Assembly: GCA_035772405.1 (NCBI GenBank)
Contig: JAYKKM010000260.1
Location: 1,307,501 to 1,371,500 of the forward strand
DNA from: Chrysogorgia sp. JL179-B06
Taxonomy: Eukaryota > Cnidaria > Anthozoa > Scleralcyonacea > Chrysogorgiidae
Direction of reading: 5' to 3'
Length of the DNA: 64,000 bases
Each line of letters begins with the position of its first letter. Within the stretch, counting starts at the first letter, position 1. A model generated the notes under the pieces. It saw nothing but the letters and a program-made list of their open reading frames with translations, ran no database searches and was not told the origin of the DNA. This document shows, piece by piece, positions 40,901 to 50,650 of this stretch. A program made the position numbers and the translations under genes.

Positions 40901-43807
40901 TAGATGACGGAATAGATGATATTAGCCAACCGAAATGTGAAGGATTTAGTTCTTACCAAATGTCTTGTTAAGTCTTGACATACCAACTCTTCTAGCCATG
41001 TTTAATCCGTGCTCCGTTTGCAATCAGTGAGCTAATAGGCTGATTGTGAATGTGAGTGTTGGTTATGTACATATGGGTGTATCACGTGATTGAATCATGA
41101 GTGCTTGTGTCTGTGTTAATTGAGAACAAGGTGTCTGTTTTGTATGAGATGTAATTATACCAATGGTATGTATATATATGGATTATGACATCCATATGGC
41201 ATTGCAGCTGTATTGGTATTTTATTGTGAAGACCGAACAGTCGAGGTTATTAAGTAGTCCATTATATGACACTTTTTATTATATAATTATATGAAATCAA
41301 TGTTGCATTTCTTGGTCTTCAAACCTCACTTCCTTTGACGTTGTCAAAACACAGGACTAGCATTATTTTCTGTTGTTTCTTTCTTGTCTGGATACTAAAA
41401 ATATTTACTTTTATGATGTTTATTGTTCATCATCATTTAATATTTAATTTATTTTCATCGTTTTGAGCCAATAACTCTCTTATTAGGATTTTGTGTTTGT
41501 TCCCGATAATCACAGGGCATTAACCGATGAAATGTTATCCATAAACATAGTTGCCATAATGTCCTGTCCAACTTATCACCTTTATCAACCTTGTGATTAC
41601 AATAATAAAGATCAAGAATTGTTTTTCTCACTAAAAATATATTAACTTACACTATGGTATTATTAATACTGCAGCTTTATAAGCATCAATCTAAAATCCT
41701 GCACGACATTAAACTTGTCATGCATTATGCTACTATTTTATTTAATATGATACTATTAAGTAGCACTTTAGCTAAAAAGATGTCTTAATCTGGGTCATGT
41801 GGGTAGGGCCAGGGGGGCAGGGCTTTAAAGTTTTAAGATGAGGAAAATCAAGGGGAAAGACAATGGAGACATTACTGTATATCATTTTACTGGTAAATGT
41901 AAAACTTAAATTTAAAATTGTTCTTAAACTTTTATTTTGCATTTACATGTACATGTACATAACATGGCAAAACTTGACGTATTGTATTTTGCTTTAGATT
42001 GATAGTGCAGTGAATGATGAACAGTTATGTACTGTGCTAATGCAAGATGATGTTCTGGATGTGTTGTCCAGAGTTGGCTATAGGGGCATACCAAGTAGAG
42101 AAACTCTAGCATGCAAGGATAATCTTGTCAGGTAATGCCATAGGACAATTCCATTAAACTTCGACTATTGCCTGTTTACTTCCGACTTATTGACCTAAGG
42201 TCCTAAGGCAGGGCTGCAAATTACGTTTGGAGATCATAATGTATGACCAAATTTGACAAATGTCAGAACAAAACCAAATTGTCATCGAACAGTGTCTGCG
42301 TAAATAAAATATATTGTCTGATCGAGAAATTCGGCTTAATGATGTTGAAAGAGAAACTTCTCTTTTTGAGACAAAAATTCTGATTTCCTTTCGTTATTCT
42401 ATCGACTAGATTGCGCATGTTTGAATTTTAAATATTCCATTACTGAATTGGTCTTCTGCGAGAAACTGAAAGTATTTAGTTACTAAGAGTTTATTACAAC
42501 AATGTATAAGTATAACATATAACATACACGCGCGCACGCAAGCTGAAAAACCCTTGTACTGTATATTTAAAGTTTACGATTACAAGGTGGTTTTCACTGT
42601 GACGCGGCCATACAAAACAATCCCAGAAAATTTACGAAGAGCCAAAATACTTTTAGTAATACCTTTAGTTAGAACCTATTTTCAGATTATAGGTCACTTA
42701 TTTGTGACCTCCAGTTTTGACCTCGCGAGTTTTGACCTCCAGACACGCGTGTCTGGAGGTCAAAATTTGGCTTCAACCGATCATAGGGCGGTTTCCATGG
42801 AGGTAGCGTTCCAGTTATATTTAGTTCACTGCTGTGATGTCACAAAATTCTAAAATGTTGATTATTTAACCTAAAAGGTTGGTTGTTTTATATATTTCAT
42901 AGTTCATTATTACAAGTCTTCATATATTATTTTAAGTCGATACAAATTTTCCTTCTTCCATACCAGGGGTTTGAATTATATTATTGCTGACATCAGTATA
43001 ATTTTCAAATGTTGTTAGAAGCCGAATTGTGTGCTAATTCGAAGTACAAAGCTTTGTTAAGCTTTTGAAGTGATTTCTAATTACATCTGATGTACAACCT
43101 GAAAACTCTAGAAAAAACGACACTTAACTTGTTCTGAACTTTCTTCAGAAATTTTACGTGGGAGAAAATGGAATATATCTTGAAGACTTTTTTAATAGGT
43201 TTAAAACCATCCTGAACAAGAGTAAAAGAGAATCTATCTTGAAGACCTTTTTAATAGGTTAAAATCATCCAGCTGAACAAGATGCAATTATAGAAACAAT
43301 ATATATTTATTTTCACTTGTCCATGTCAATTTTAGACAATTTTTTTCCATTTCAAACCATGAATACAAAGAGAAATTATTTTAGAGAACGATTTGAGCAT
43401 TAAGGAGACATTTTGGCATTTTTACGGAGACTGCAGTACTGCCCAAAATTTACATGACATTCTACCTTGGTACTAACTGCGAAGTGCTTATGAAGTTGCT
43501 TATAGTTATATTGATGATTCATCATTATTTTTATAGGTCAATTATAATAAAATCACAAATTGAGCCGAAGTTGGGTATGATCAATCAAGTAAAAGAAGGT
43601 TTGGCTGTTTATGGGGTACTTGATGCAATCCAGAAGGAACCAGAGCTTTTCAAGCCAGTCTTTGTTCCTGGATTTATTGTAACTTCTGATGAATTTTTGG
43701 ATGAGCTAACGGTTACATACAGCGAGAAACAACAAGAAAAAAGCGCTGAGGAAAATACATTCAAGCATTTTTGTGATTTTGTTCAGCATCTTTACCATGT
43801 TGGCAAG
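37916..43807 (+). CDS. G2E3-like HECT-domain E3 ubiquitin ligase, first four exons
   Basis: Exon 1 (37916-39308) has a disordered, Ser/Glu-rich N-terminus, a CPTCRGQF...HADAC zinc-finger-like unit near residue 325, and the start of a HECT domain (VFIGEPAIDDGGPKREFFT). A GTATGT donor follows. Exon 2 (40010-40257), exon 3 (41998-42131) and exon 4 (43537 to about 43807) join in phase with canonical GT/AG borders and continue the HECT N-lobe (VLQQLQLRLFDKNG, GYRGIPSRETL, PGFIVTSDEFLDEL). The C-lobe with the catalytic Cys is not found before the Polintons start at 44.7 kb. Known HECT ligases transfer ubiquitin through that Cys. Confidence 0.8.
40781..40925. repeat. Two imperfect ~70-bp tandem units in a HECT-gene intron
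   Basis: GTGACAGTGAGATATTTGAT...ATAGATGACGGAATATAG and GTGACGGTGAGATATTTGGT...GTAGATGACGGAATAG follow each other within the intron between HECT exons 2 and 3. The remainder of this intron (40258-41997) has no other recognised feature. Confidence 0.55.
42730..42765. repeat. Perfect 36-bp palindrome in a HECT-gene intron
   Basis: TTTTGACCTCCAGACACG is followed directly by its exact reverse complement, with no spacer. An extra TTTTGACCTC half lies just upstream at about 42716. The rest of the intron (42132-43536) has no recognised gene. Confidence 0.8.
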
Positions 43808-43979
43808 TGTATTTAATACTTATCATTACAGTACATGTACAGTGCTCTCAATATGAGGCGTGCGATCGCACGCGCCCACGCACGCCATAAATGGCCAAGG
43901 CGTGCGAAAAACGGACATTGAGTGTCATTTTTTATTGTTACAAAACTTTCTCAATCGCACATACATGTAATGTCTCACA

Positions 43980-44242
43980 ACACAGCGTAATGTTTTCAAC
44001 ATAGGGTAACGTTTTACGACGTAGCGTAACGTTTTACGAGGTTGCGTAACGTCTTTCAACGTAGCGTAACGTCTTATAACGCAGCGCAACGTCAGTCTTA
44101 CAACGTAGCGTAACGTCTCTTACAACGTTGCGTAACGTCTTACAACGTTGCGTAACGTCTTACAACGTAGCTTAAAGTCTTAAGGTCTTACAACATAGCG
44201 TAACATCTTACAACGTAGTCTAACGTCTTACAACGTAGCGTA
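43980..44242. repeat. 20-bp tandem repeat (AACGTAGCGTAACGTCTTAC)
   Basis: About twelve imperfect copies of the unit, each with the word GTAACGT, ending directly at a 168-bp inverted-repeat element. Confidence 0.85.
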
Positions 44243-44246
44243 AAAA

Positions 44247-44414
44247 GTAGTATAGCAAGTGGGGCTGCGAGCCCAATCGACCTCAACCGTGAATATAAAT
44301 ACCAAAACATCACCAAATTTGTGCCAAGTCACGACTCGACAAATTTGGCAATGTTTTGGTATTTATATTCACGATTGACGTCGAATAAGCCCACAGCCCC
44401 ACTTGCTATACTAC
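44247..44414. mobile_element. 168-bp palindromic MITE
   Basis: GTAGTATAGCAAGTGGGGCT at the left is the reverse complement of the right end, and further in ATATAAATACCAAAACAT pairs with ATGTTTTGGTATTTATAT. Almost the entire element folds on itself. Non-coding. It adjoins the tandem repeat on the left. Confidence 0.8.
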
Positions 44415-44747
44415 TACAGCAGTCGTTAATTTGGCTTGACACACCCCTCTCCACCGATTAATGTCAAACACACGCGAGACTCGTGAAACAATACTGAATT
44501 TATACCAAATCACATTTCAGTCAAGTTTAAAAATAGTCGTTTCAACATTTTCACAAATTTGTGTCGCTTCAAAATTTTCACGCTTTTTTTTGACTGACAC
44601 ATTTCCAATTCACGCGCGAAAAAAAAACCACTAGATTTTGATTCTAGTGGTGATGTTTATCCAAATGGATAGCAAAATGGCGCTCTTTTGATTGGTTAGC
44701 AACATTGACTAATTTGCATACTAACAGGTGGCCGGTTGTTTCGCGAA
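44415..44747. other. Left flank of Polinton A
   Basis: No gene is visible. A short hairpin ACCACTAGA-TTTTGAT-TCTAGTGGT lies at about 44629-44653. This stretch should hold the Polinton terminal repeat, but no matching repeat was found in the window, in keeping with truncation of the other end. Confidence 0.35.
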
Positions 44748-47021
44748 TTAGTCCGTTTGTTCACTATTTTCAGTGGTATCTCTCACTACAATGTTTTTGT
44801 GACCATATGCGTAGGAGTCAATACCATTTTCTAAAAGATATCGTTTATCGTCGAAGCAGGATAGCGATACTTTATTAATTTCATAGCTACCGAGCTGATG
44901 TTTGACACTTCTAATGGTCTTCATTGTGTGTCGCAACTGTTTCTGCTCGAGTAACACACTTTTGTAATCTTCGTGTCTGATTACCTTTTTAATTATATTC
45001 TTTCTAATACCTTTAGCAGTTTTCCCACCACCCCCATCCTCTTTCAAATAGCTGTACATCTTACTGCGCAACCCAACGAACTCGATAATTGGCGTTCCAG
45101 CGCACTCGTCCTTCATCTTCCCAATAACTTTCTTGTTTTCTTTAAAAGCGAATGGGCTGTCATCGGGATAGTCGCTGTTGTCAAACTTTTCGCACTCCAT
45201 CATAAAGTCAGAGTAAACGTCGTCAGTTTTTATTGTGTACAGCAGACTGTCAGTGTCGGTGAAGTGTAATCTGCAGGTGTCGCTAGAGTACTTTTTCATG
45301 ATATAATTGTAGTGGAAATTGTACATCAGCGTTTTACTCAAGTCTAGTATGCACATACCCACATACGCAGGTCGATTTAGTGTCAGCGTTTCTTTAACTT
45401 TGTGGACAGCGACTAAATTCTCGCTAAATATCTTGCAAGACACAAACGTAGGCTTTGAGACAAGCTTTTCTAACTTTTTCTCGGTGGTCACTAATCTTAC
45501 ATCCACACGCTTCCTCAAGTTCTCCATTGTTTTTCCAAACACACTGTTGTTCATCAACTTGAAGAAATCCTTCTCGAAAGCGTTCTTAGCCGCAGTTCTT
45601 TTGACTGTGTTAAAGTCAATGTACTTGCCCAACCACTTGGACTGATCAAATTGTAGGACCCTATGAACCTTTTTGATTTTCAACCCAAGGTTCGTGTACA
45701 ACTGCAGATTTCCATAGTGACACACGTACTTTTTTTTGTCCATCAAATTAGTCACCAGCTTCCTCACGCCGCCAACACTGACGTTGAACTTATTTTTGAT
45801 TTTCGTGCAGTACTCCGACAACATGTCAACAGTTATTTCCATCTTCTCAGGAGCCACCGGGTAATCGTTGTGTAGGTCATGCAAATGGTCTGGATACTCC
45901 AAGTCGACTTCAAGCAGTAAGCCCTTTTTACTATTGTTGTGATAGTCGCGTAGATTAACCTTTTCTATTTCTTTCTTAGTCAACCATTTAAAACCGCCCG
46001 TAGGTAGACTTCGACTCATCGCCCACCCATACAAATTGTTGGCATCAAGGTACATCAAATATTTCGACTCTTGCGCTTTGTCATACCCCTTCATGTACTT
46101 ATTATTCGCCACGCCATGTCTGTTGCATATGTAGCTCACACCACCACGCATACCTAATTCTACGAACTGGAACATGTCAATGTCGGACAATAATTCGAGT
46201 TCTACTCCAGTCATCTTTAACATGGCATCCCAAGCCAATCCAGGCGATGTGAAATAGTGACACGGGTCTAATTTATACTCGCGATGGCATGTCTTTCTAA
46301 AGTTCTCAAAAACGTCGGCAAGCAAGAGCACGTCACTTTTCAAATACAGGTCGTGATACCCACCCATGTTTTCGACGTCGAAGTAGTCCCACACATCGCA
46401 AGCACGCTCATGCATTTCTTCCGTAATATCTTCGTCATTCAGAATGCTGTAAAAGTCCTTTTTGGAGGGTAGCTCACATTCATCGAATTTATCAAATGAG
46501 TCCATATAATCATAGGGATAGACTCCCTTTCTTGTCATTAGTGCCAACCCCTCATCACGAAACACTTCTGACGTGTATTTGAAAGCGTCCCTTGGTAGGT
46601 TCCTCACCAACTTGTCTAGACCGCTACTCATGAACTGAAAGCTGTCCAAGAATACTAAGTTTTTTCCAAGCATGAACGCCATGTACTTCTCCATGTTGTT
46701 CGGTATCACATTTATGTCTTGACCAAACTTGCCAATCTCCTGCATAATGAAATGGCTATCGTAACCGCGTAAGTTATGAAAGATCACAGGAATTTTATCA
46801 GTCAACTTAAAGTTCACATTACACTCACGATGTGCGGATCCTCTGTACTTACCTGAGACATGACAGTGGTCTCTCACTCTAACGTCAGCACCAGTGTACT
46901 CAACACTGCAAATATGGCAACTTTTAGCCTCGTCAAAGTTCTTCTTATCGTCATCAGTCAGTATCATTTCTTTGTTAAAGAAATGTTTGGCTCTCAGATG
47001 TCTTTTTACAATACTCAACAA
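44748..47021 (-). CDS. Polinton A protein-primed DNA polymerase B, C-terminal part (frameshifted)
   Basis: This frame holds a treble-clef HNH/EndoVII-like unit (CHICSVEYTG...DHCHVSGKYRGSAH) at residues about 35-72, ExoII (NLRGYDSHF), ExoIII (YLKSDVLLLADVF), motif A (YLDANNLYGWAMS), motif B (KLMNNSVFGKTMENLRKR) and motif C (HFTDTDSLLYTI). That is the order in Polinton protein-primed polymerases, which copy the element from a terminal protein. It overlaps the N-terminal frame, and the frame change maps to a run of five T at about 47002-47006 on the plus strand. Catalytic residues are intact, so the break is recent or an error. Confidence 0.92.
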   Translation of the reverse strand: MLSIVKRHLRAKHFFNKEMILTDDDKKNFDEAKSCHICSVEYTGADVRVRDHCHVSGKYRGSAHRECNVNFKLTDKIPVIFHNLRGYDSHFIMQEIGKFGQDINVIPNNMEKYMAFMLGKNLVFLDSFQFMSSGLDKLVRNLPRDAFKYTSEVFRDEGLALMTRKGVYPYDYMDSFDKFDECELPSKKDFYSILNDEDITEEMHERACDVWDYFDVENMGGYHDLYLKSDVLLLADVFENFRKTCHREYKLDPCHYFTSPGLAWDAMLKMTGVELELLSDIDMFQFVELGMRGGVSYICNRHGVANNKYMKGYDKAQESKYLMYLDANNLYGWAMSRSLPTGGFKWLTKKEIEKVNLRDYHNNSKKGLLLEVDLEYPDHLHDLHNDYPVAPEKMEITVDMLSEYCTKIKNKFNVSVGGVRKLVTNLMDKKKYVCHYGNLQLYTNLGLKIKKVHRVLQFDQSKWLGKYIDFNTVKRTAAKNAFEKDFFKLMNNSVFGKTMENLRKRVDVRLVTTEKKLEKLVSKPTFVSCKIFSENLVAVHKVKETLTLNRPAYVGMCILDLSKTLMYNFHYNYIMKKYSSDTCRLHFTDTDSLLYTIKTDDVYSDFMMECEKFDNSDYPDDSPFAFKENKKVIGKMKDECAGTPIIEFVGLRSKMYSYLKEDGGGGKTAKGIRKNIIKKVIRHEDYKSVLLEQKQLRHTMKTIRSVKHQLGSYEINKVSLSCFDDKRYLLENGIDSYAYGHKNIVVRDTTENSEQTD

Positions 47022-48426
47022 TTTCTAACATCTCCCCAATGAACTTGTTGACTGCATTTTCACCGCGATATACTTTTACTGGCTTACTGTACTCATTGTC
47101 ATAGCAACAAACCAATTTATACCCATAACCACAGTCAACGTGCCTCTGGTAGGCATTTGTGTAGCTACGCTCGCTTGATGGTGTTGTTGTGTGCACCTTC
47201 TGTGTGATAGCCTCAAAGTCTGCGTACACCACAAATGGTACGTTTAGCTGCCTACTAAAATTCTCATATTTCACTTTCGCACCTTTTTGCGGCATTTTAA
47301 TAGCTTGCTTCCCATTGATGACCAAACACACTTCAATATGACTTTCAAGCACGTCCGCGCGGGTGAAACACTGCAAACAATACCTGCAAAAATGCCTTCT
47401 CGCCTTATGCTCTGTCTGACGGTACATGAATTTGTTAAAATCGCGAATGTACACATAATGCTTGTTGCCCACGTCATTAGTTATCAACAATAGGTCCATA
47501 TGGTCAGGATACGCCTCCTTAGAAACGTACACAGGGAATGGCTGCTTATTTTCATACCCAAAAACATTTATGCTAATATCGTTCGCCTTTTCGATCTTGT
47601 TGTAGTCTTTGAGTGTGACTGGGAAGTCAATTCCGTCATAATTCAGCTCACCGACATGCCTAGCGTACTTCGACGTTCTATCAGAGTGTTTTCCAACAGG
47701 AAACTTATGTGCAAGGTGGCACCATCTGAAGCACTCGTTGTCATCCCCATTATTCACGTTTATCAGACCCTTCATACTGTTGCACAGCTCCTTTGGCAAC
47801 GCAATGTAGCTACTCCCATGCAAAGGTCTGTAAATAGCGACATTGACGTAGTGTGCGTCTATTTTGTCGATAGTCCATCCAGACCCCTCAGATAGCCACC
47901 CAGCTATCCGCGTCAAGATCTGTTCCGATCCACGATTGGCAACGCCTTCAATATCACGCTCGTTAATGACGACGAACGTCTCGCTGTTAAAGTAGGCAGT
48001 TTTGTATGTGGTCTTATCACGCTCTAGGACTTTCTCAAAAGTGACCTTAACTGTCTCTACCACTTTCATTCCGTTGGTCTCACCTAGTTCACGTCTCAAA
48101 AGGTTGATGACAGCGCTTCTACTACCGTTTACCTGATTGATGTCTCTGTCGTTAACCACCTCGACTCCATAGGACCTTGTGAACCCTCTCAGTGCTCGAT
48201 CCAATAGCTGCGTCGACGATGTGTCACTATGGTCTTCAACTGTGGGTTGTGTTTCTTGGTCTCCAAAAAAGCCGTGAACGTTGGTTGCTCTATCTGTTAG
48301 TAGGTTCACAGCGGCCGCATTTGTGTAGCTACCTCGAGTCGCGCCAGTTCTAACGAGTTTCTTATGCGTTCGCCCACCAACCTCGACTTGTCTTTTTGTC
48401 AGTGGGGTTTTCACAGTCCGACTCAT
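46975..48426 (-). CDS. Polinton A DNA polymerase B, N-terminal part
   Basis: The ATG at 48424-48426 gives 483 residues ending out of frame with the polymerase body. A basic, disordered start is followed by a globular region, a C2H2-like zinc finger (FCRYCLQCFTRADVLESHIE) at about residue 345, and ExoI (FVVYADFEAIT) near residue 405. In Polintons this part is thought to include the terminal-protein region. TAGTATAAGTATAAG lies just upstream of the ATG and resembles the sequence before the next gene. Confidence 0.88.
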   Translation of the reverse strand: MSRTVKTPLTKRQVEVGGRTHKKLVRTGATRGSYTNAAAVNLLTDRATNVHGFFGDQETQPTVEDHSDTSSTQLLDRALRGFTRSYGVEVVNDRDINQVNGSRSAVINLLRRELGETNGMKVVETVKVTFEKVLERDKTTYKTAYFNSETFVVINERDIEGVANRGSEQILTRIAGWLSEGSGWTIDKIDAHYVNVAIYRPLHGSSYIALPKELCNSMKGLINVNNGDDNECFRWCHLAHKFPVGKHSDRTSKYARHVGELNYDGIDFPVTLKDYNKIEKANDISINVFGYENKQPFPVYVSKEAYPDHMDLLLITNDVGNKHYVYIRDFNKFMYRQTEHKARRHFCRYCLQCFTRADVLESHIEVCLVINGKQAIKMPQKGAKVKYENFSRQLNVPFVVYADFEAITQKVHTTTPSSERSYTNAYQRHVDCGYGYKLVCCYDNEYSKPVKVYRGENAVNKFIGEMLEIVEYCKKTSESQTFL

Positions 48427-48436
48427 TGGCTTATAC

Positions 48437-49000
48437 TTATACTACACTTTTTTTCTTAGCCCACTCGTTGTAATAATGATCGCCACTTTCACACCATCCC
48501 AACTTTGGATACACCACCCCAAACAGATTGTCGTCAAACTTCTCTTTCACCTTCCCATCTTTAAGGTCTGACACCCTTTCGAGTGTCTCGAATTGTCTTC
48601 TATGGCACAACCTAATAATGTAGTATCCGTATCTGCTAACGTTTCTACCCTTTATCAAATTGCATGAGTACAACACGTTGACAACTTTCAAGAAGTCCTC
48701 TTTTATCAACTCAAGGTGCTCACCCCTTACAACGTTCCGTAGTCTCCTCCCCATCCACCAAGACCGTTTGTGAACGCTTTTTGGTCGCGTGAGTCTCATG
48801 TCGCTATAACTCTGAATGTAACCCCATTCGATGTCGCCACACTTTGGACATGCGTACCCACCGCACTCAGTCATGTTTTTCACAACGCCACAATCCAAGC
48901 AGTAGTAAAACCTGAAGGTGCCTCCACACTCAATTTTCGTTTCATTCGCAATCTCATCAATTGTCAAACCATAACTCATATGCCTCATAAGTTTGTCCAT
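48437..49000 (-). CDS. Zinc-ribbon protein, possibly late transcription factor-like
   Basis: From the ATG at 48998-49000 the protein has about 187 residues, starting MDKLMRHM. Two Cys pairs (CLDCGVV and CPKCGDIEW, residues about 35-58) make a zinc ribbon; then follow a basic region and Trp/Tyr-rich C-terminus. A role like the poxvirus VLTF3 late factor has been proposed for proteins in related elements, but I see only the ribbon, so the function is open. GTAGTATAAGT precedes the start, as for the polymerase. Confidence 0.6.
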   Translation of the reverse strand: MDKLMRHMSYGLTIDEIANETKIECGGTFRFYYCLDCGVVKNMTECGGYACPKCGDIEWGYIQSYSDMRLTRPKSVHKRSWWMGRRLRNVVRGEHLELIKEDFLKVVNVLYSCNLIKGRNVSRYGYYIIRLCHRRQFETLERVSDLKDGKVKEKFDDNLFGVVYPKLGWCESGDHYYNEWAKKKSVV

Positions 49001-49025
49001 CACTTATACTACTCCAACATTTTTT

Positions 49026-49445
49026 TTATCGAGTGAGTACCCATACCGCTATTCCACTACCCAAACCTAACGCACTAACAAACAACAATTGGTATTCCTT
49101 CATTTCCGCACTCGGTTGGTAGTAATCCGCAATCTTCGGACTCTCAGTGAACACTCGACCGCTGTAGTGAATGGTCATTACGCTTCTAAGTTCTTCCAAC
49201 GCGTGGTTTGTGTCATTGATGTCAGCATTAGCATCTGAGAGCTGTTGTCGCAAGCGCTGAATCTGATCTTTTTTAGCGACTTCATTTTCATACCACACTT
49301 CTTTCGCACTGGCTAACTGTTCCAACGCGTGGTTGTGTCTTTTCATCTCAGCTTCATAGCCTGTGTGATTAAATTTCGAAAACATAAAGCCAGCGCCTGC
49401 AAAAGCCACTGCATTAAAAATCCCTCCAGCCACAACACTCACCAT
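49026..49445 (-). CDS. Membrane protein with central coiled coil
   Basis: The 139-residue protein has a hydrophobic N-terminal segment (VVAGGIFNAVAFAGAGFMF), a long central coiled coil (about residues 35-90) and a C-terminal membrane segment (LLFVSALGLGSGIAVWVL). Topology suggests both ends in a membrane. Neighbours at 49450-50045 are also small membrane proteins, so the group could shape a virion membrane or assist release. No homologue recognised. Confidence 0.6.
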   Translation of the reverse strand: MVSVVAGGIFNAVAFAGAGFMFSKFNHTGYEAEMKRHNHALEQLASAKEVWYENEVAKKDQIQRLRQQLSDANADINDTNHALEELRSVMTIHYSGRVFTESPKIADYYQPSAEMKEYQLLFVSALGLGSGIAVWVLTR

Positions 49446-49449
49446 TAAC

Positions 49450-49686
49450 TCACATTGATTTGAATGGATCTGTCGGTATCCACTTTTTCGATTGCATCCA
49501 TTTTACTAACAGCGTTCCTGCACCAACAGCTGCAGCAAGTTTCACTATGCCTTTCACAGTCTCTGGTGTTCCCAATGGTTCTCCCAAAGCCCTTTTAGAA
49601 ATCATACTCACTACCACAGCGCCGGTCATGACAAGTAGCGCGTCGTACAATTCGTTCATGAGTTCTTTTCGATCGATCGCAGCCAT
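49450..49686 (-). CDS. Small membrane protein (78 aa)
   Basis: The ATG at 49684-49686 gives 78 residues with two hydrophobic stretches (LLVMTGAVVVSMIS and LAAAVGAGTLLVKWM) and a soluble end. The stop lies four bases from the next gene. Role unknown; virion or host membrane is inferred. Confidence 0.55.
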   Translation of the reverse strand: MAAIDRKELMNELYDALLVMTGAVVVSMISKRALGEPLGTPETVKGIVKLAAAVGAGTLLVKWMQSKKWIPTDPFKSM

Positions 49687-49709
49687 ATATACATTGTCGT
49701 GTGTTTTGT

Positions 49710-50045
49710 TTAAGAATCAAATGTGTCGAGTGTTGGACGACGAGTTCTATGACTTTCTGACGCGGGTGCTACTGTAGTACTCACAGGTTCTTTTTCACTG
49801 CTAATTGTGTACCATAACGAAGCACCAGCAATGATAACACCAAGTGTCCCAACAATGTAACCATAGCTCCACTCACTACCCCGTTCTTCGTTGACTATCA
49901 TTTCACGCATTTTCTTTTCTTTCGCAGCTTTCGATATCTCAGCCAACTTTTTACCAGCAGCGACACGCTTTGGGTCCTTCACCCTAACACTTTTCACATC
50001 AGTTGTGATCTTAGCTTCAACAGCCGTCTGTGAGTCTTCAGCCAT
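49710..50045 (-). CDS. Lys-rich single-pass membrane protein (111 aa)
   Basis: A charged, Lys-rich N-terminal half is followed by one membrane segment (GYIVGTLGVIIAGASLWYTI) and a Thr/Arg-rich tail. It is first in the minus-strand run of membrane genes. No family recognised. Confidence 0.55.
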   Translation of the reverse strand: MAEDSQTAVEAKITTDVKSVRVKDPKRVAAGKKLAEISKAAKEKKMREMIVNEERGSEWSYGYIVGTLGVIIAGASLWYTISSEKEPVSTTVAPASESHRTRRPTLDTFDS

Positions 50046-50071
50046 CTAATACACTATCACGTGTTATCTTA

Positions 50072-50148
50072 CTCACAGTTGACTCACAGATGTCTCACAG
50101 TTGACCTCACAGGCATCTCACAGTTGACCTCACAGGTATCTCACAGTT
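50072..50148. repeat. 23-bp tandem repeat (CTCACAGTTGACCTCACAGGYAT)
   Basis: About three and a half copies lie just upstream of the 49710-50045 gene, in the gap before thymidine kinase. It could be regulatory. Confidence 0.8.
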
Positions 50149-50188
50149 CCCCAAACGAAACGCATCCAATTTTTTTCTGAGAGAGTAG

Positions 50189-50484
50189 CTGTTCTAGCGC
50201 TTTTTAAAGACGTTTTTAACTCAATAAAAATATCTGTGAAACTTTCTCTCAATGAAAATATTTGTGGAACTCTCTTTATTTCACAAGCCTAGTCTGACTA
50301 CTGTAAAGAGACTTTTTAGACAACGAGTAATGAGTCAAACTAGCGATCACTCTTGTCGTTGAGACGACGTTCGAAATGACAACTGCTCTAGCACTTTTTA
50401 AAGACGTTTTTAACTCAATAAAAATATCTGTGAAACTTTCTCTCAATGAGAATATTTGTGGAACTCTCTTTATTTTGCAAGCCT
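50189..50484. repeat. 102-bp direct repeats, 194-bp period
   Basis: The blocks 50189-50290 and 50383-50484 are about 95% identical (start CTGTTCTAGCGC / CTGCTCTAGCAC, end CTCTTTATTTCACAAGCCT / CTCTTTATTTTGCAAGCCT). Each includes AATAAAAATATCTGTG and two AT-rich half-blocks that are themselves similar. The region lies between minus-strand genes and the plus-strand thymidine kinase, so promoter or 3' end duplication is plausible. Confidence 0.85.
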
Positions 50485-50650
50485 TCTGACCAGTCTATGA
50501 GTGCCATCCATGTGGTGTGGCTAGCGACGACCCAGGGTTCCACTCAACACATGAGAAATTGAGTTCCCATCTCGAGAACCTTGAGTTTCGCCGACAAATA
50601 GATTGTTGGTGGAAATAGTCAAAAAATATTTCTCTAAGGGTATAGTAACC

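Noticed and set aside
40402..40986. Minus-strand His/Pro-rich frames
   Set aside because: They arise from a GGTGG-rich repeat within a HECT-gene intron and have no domain.
43980..44242. CRISPR-like array
   Set aside because: No spacers; direct 20-bp tandem repeat.
44415..44740. Polinton A terminal inverted repeat
   Set aside because: No partner repeat was found in the window, and the other end of A is truncated, so it cannot be claimed.
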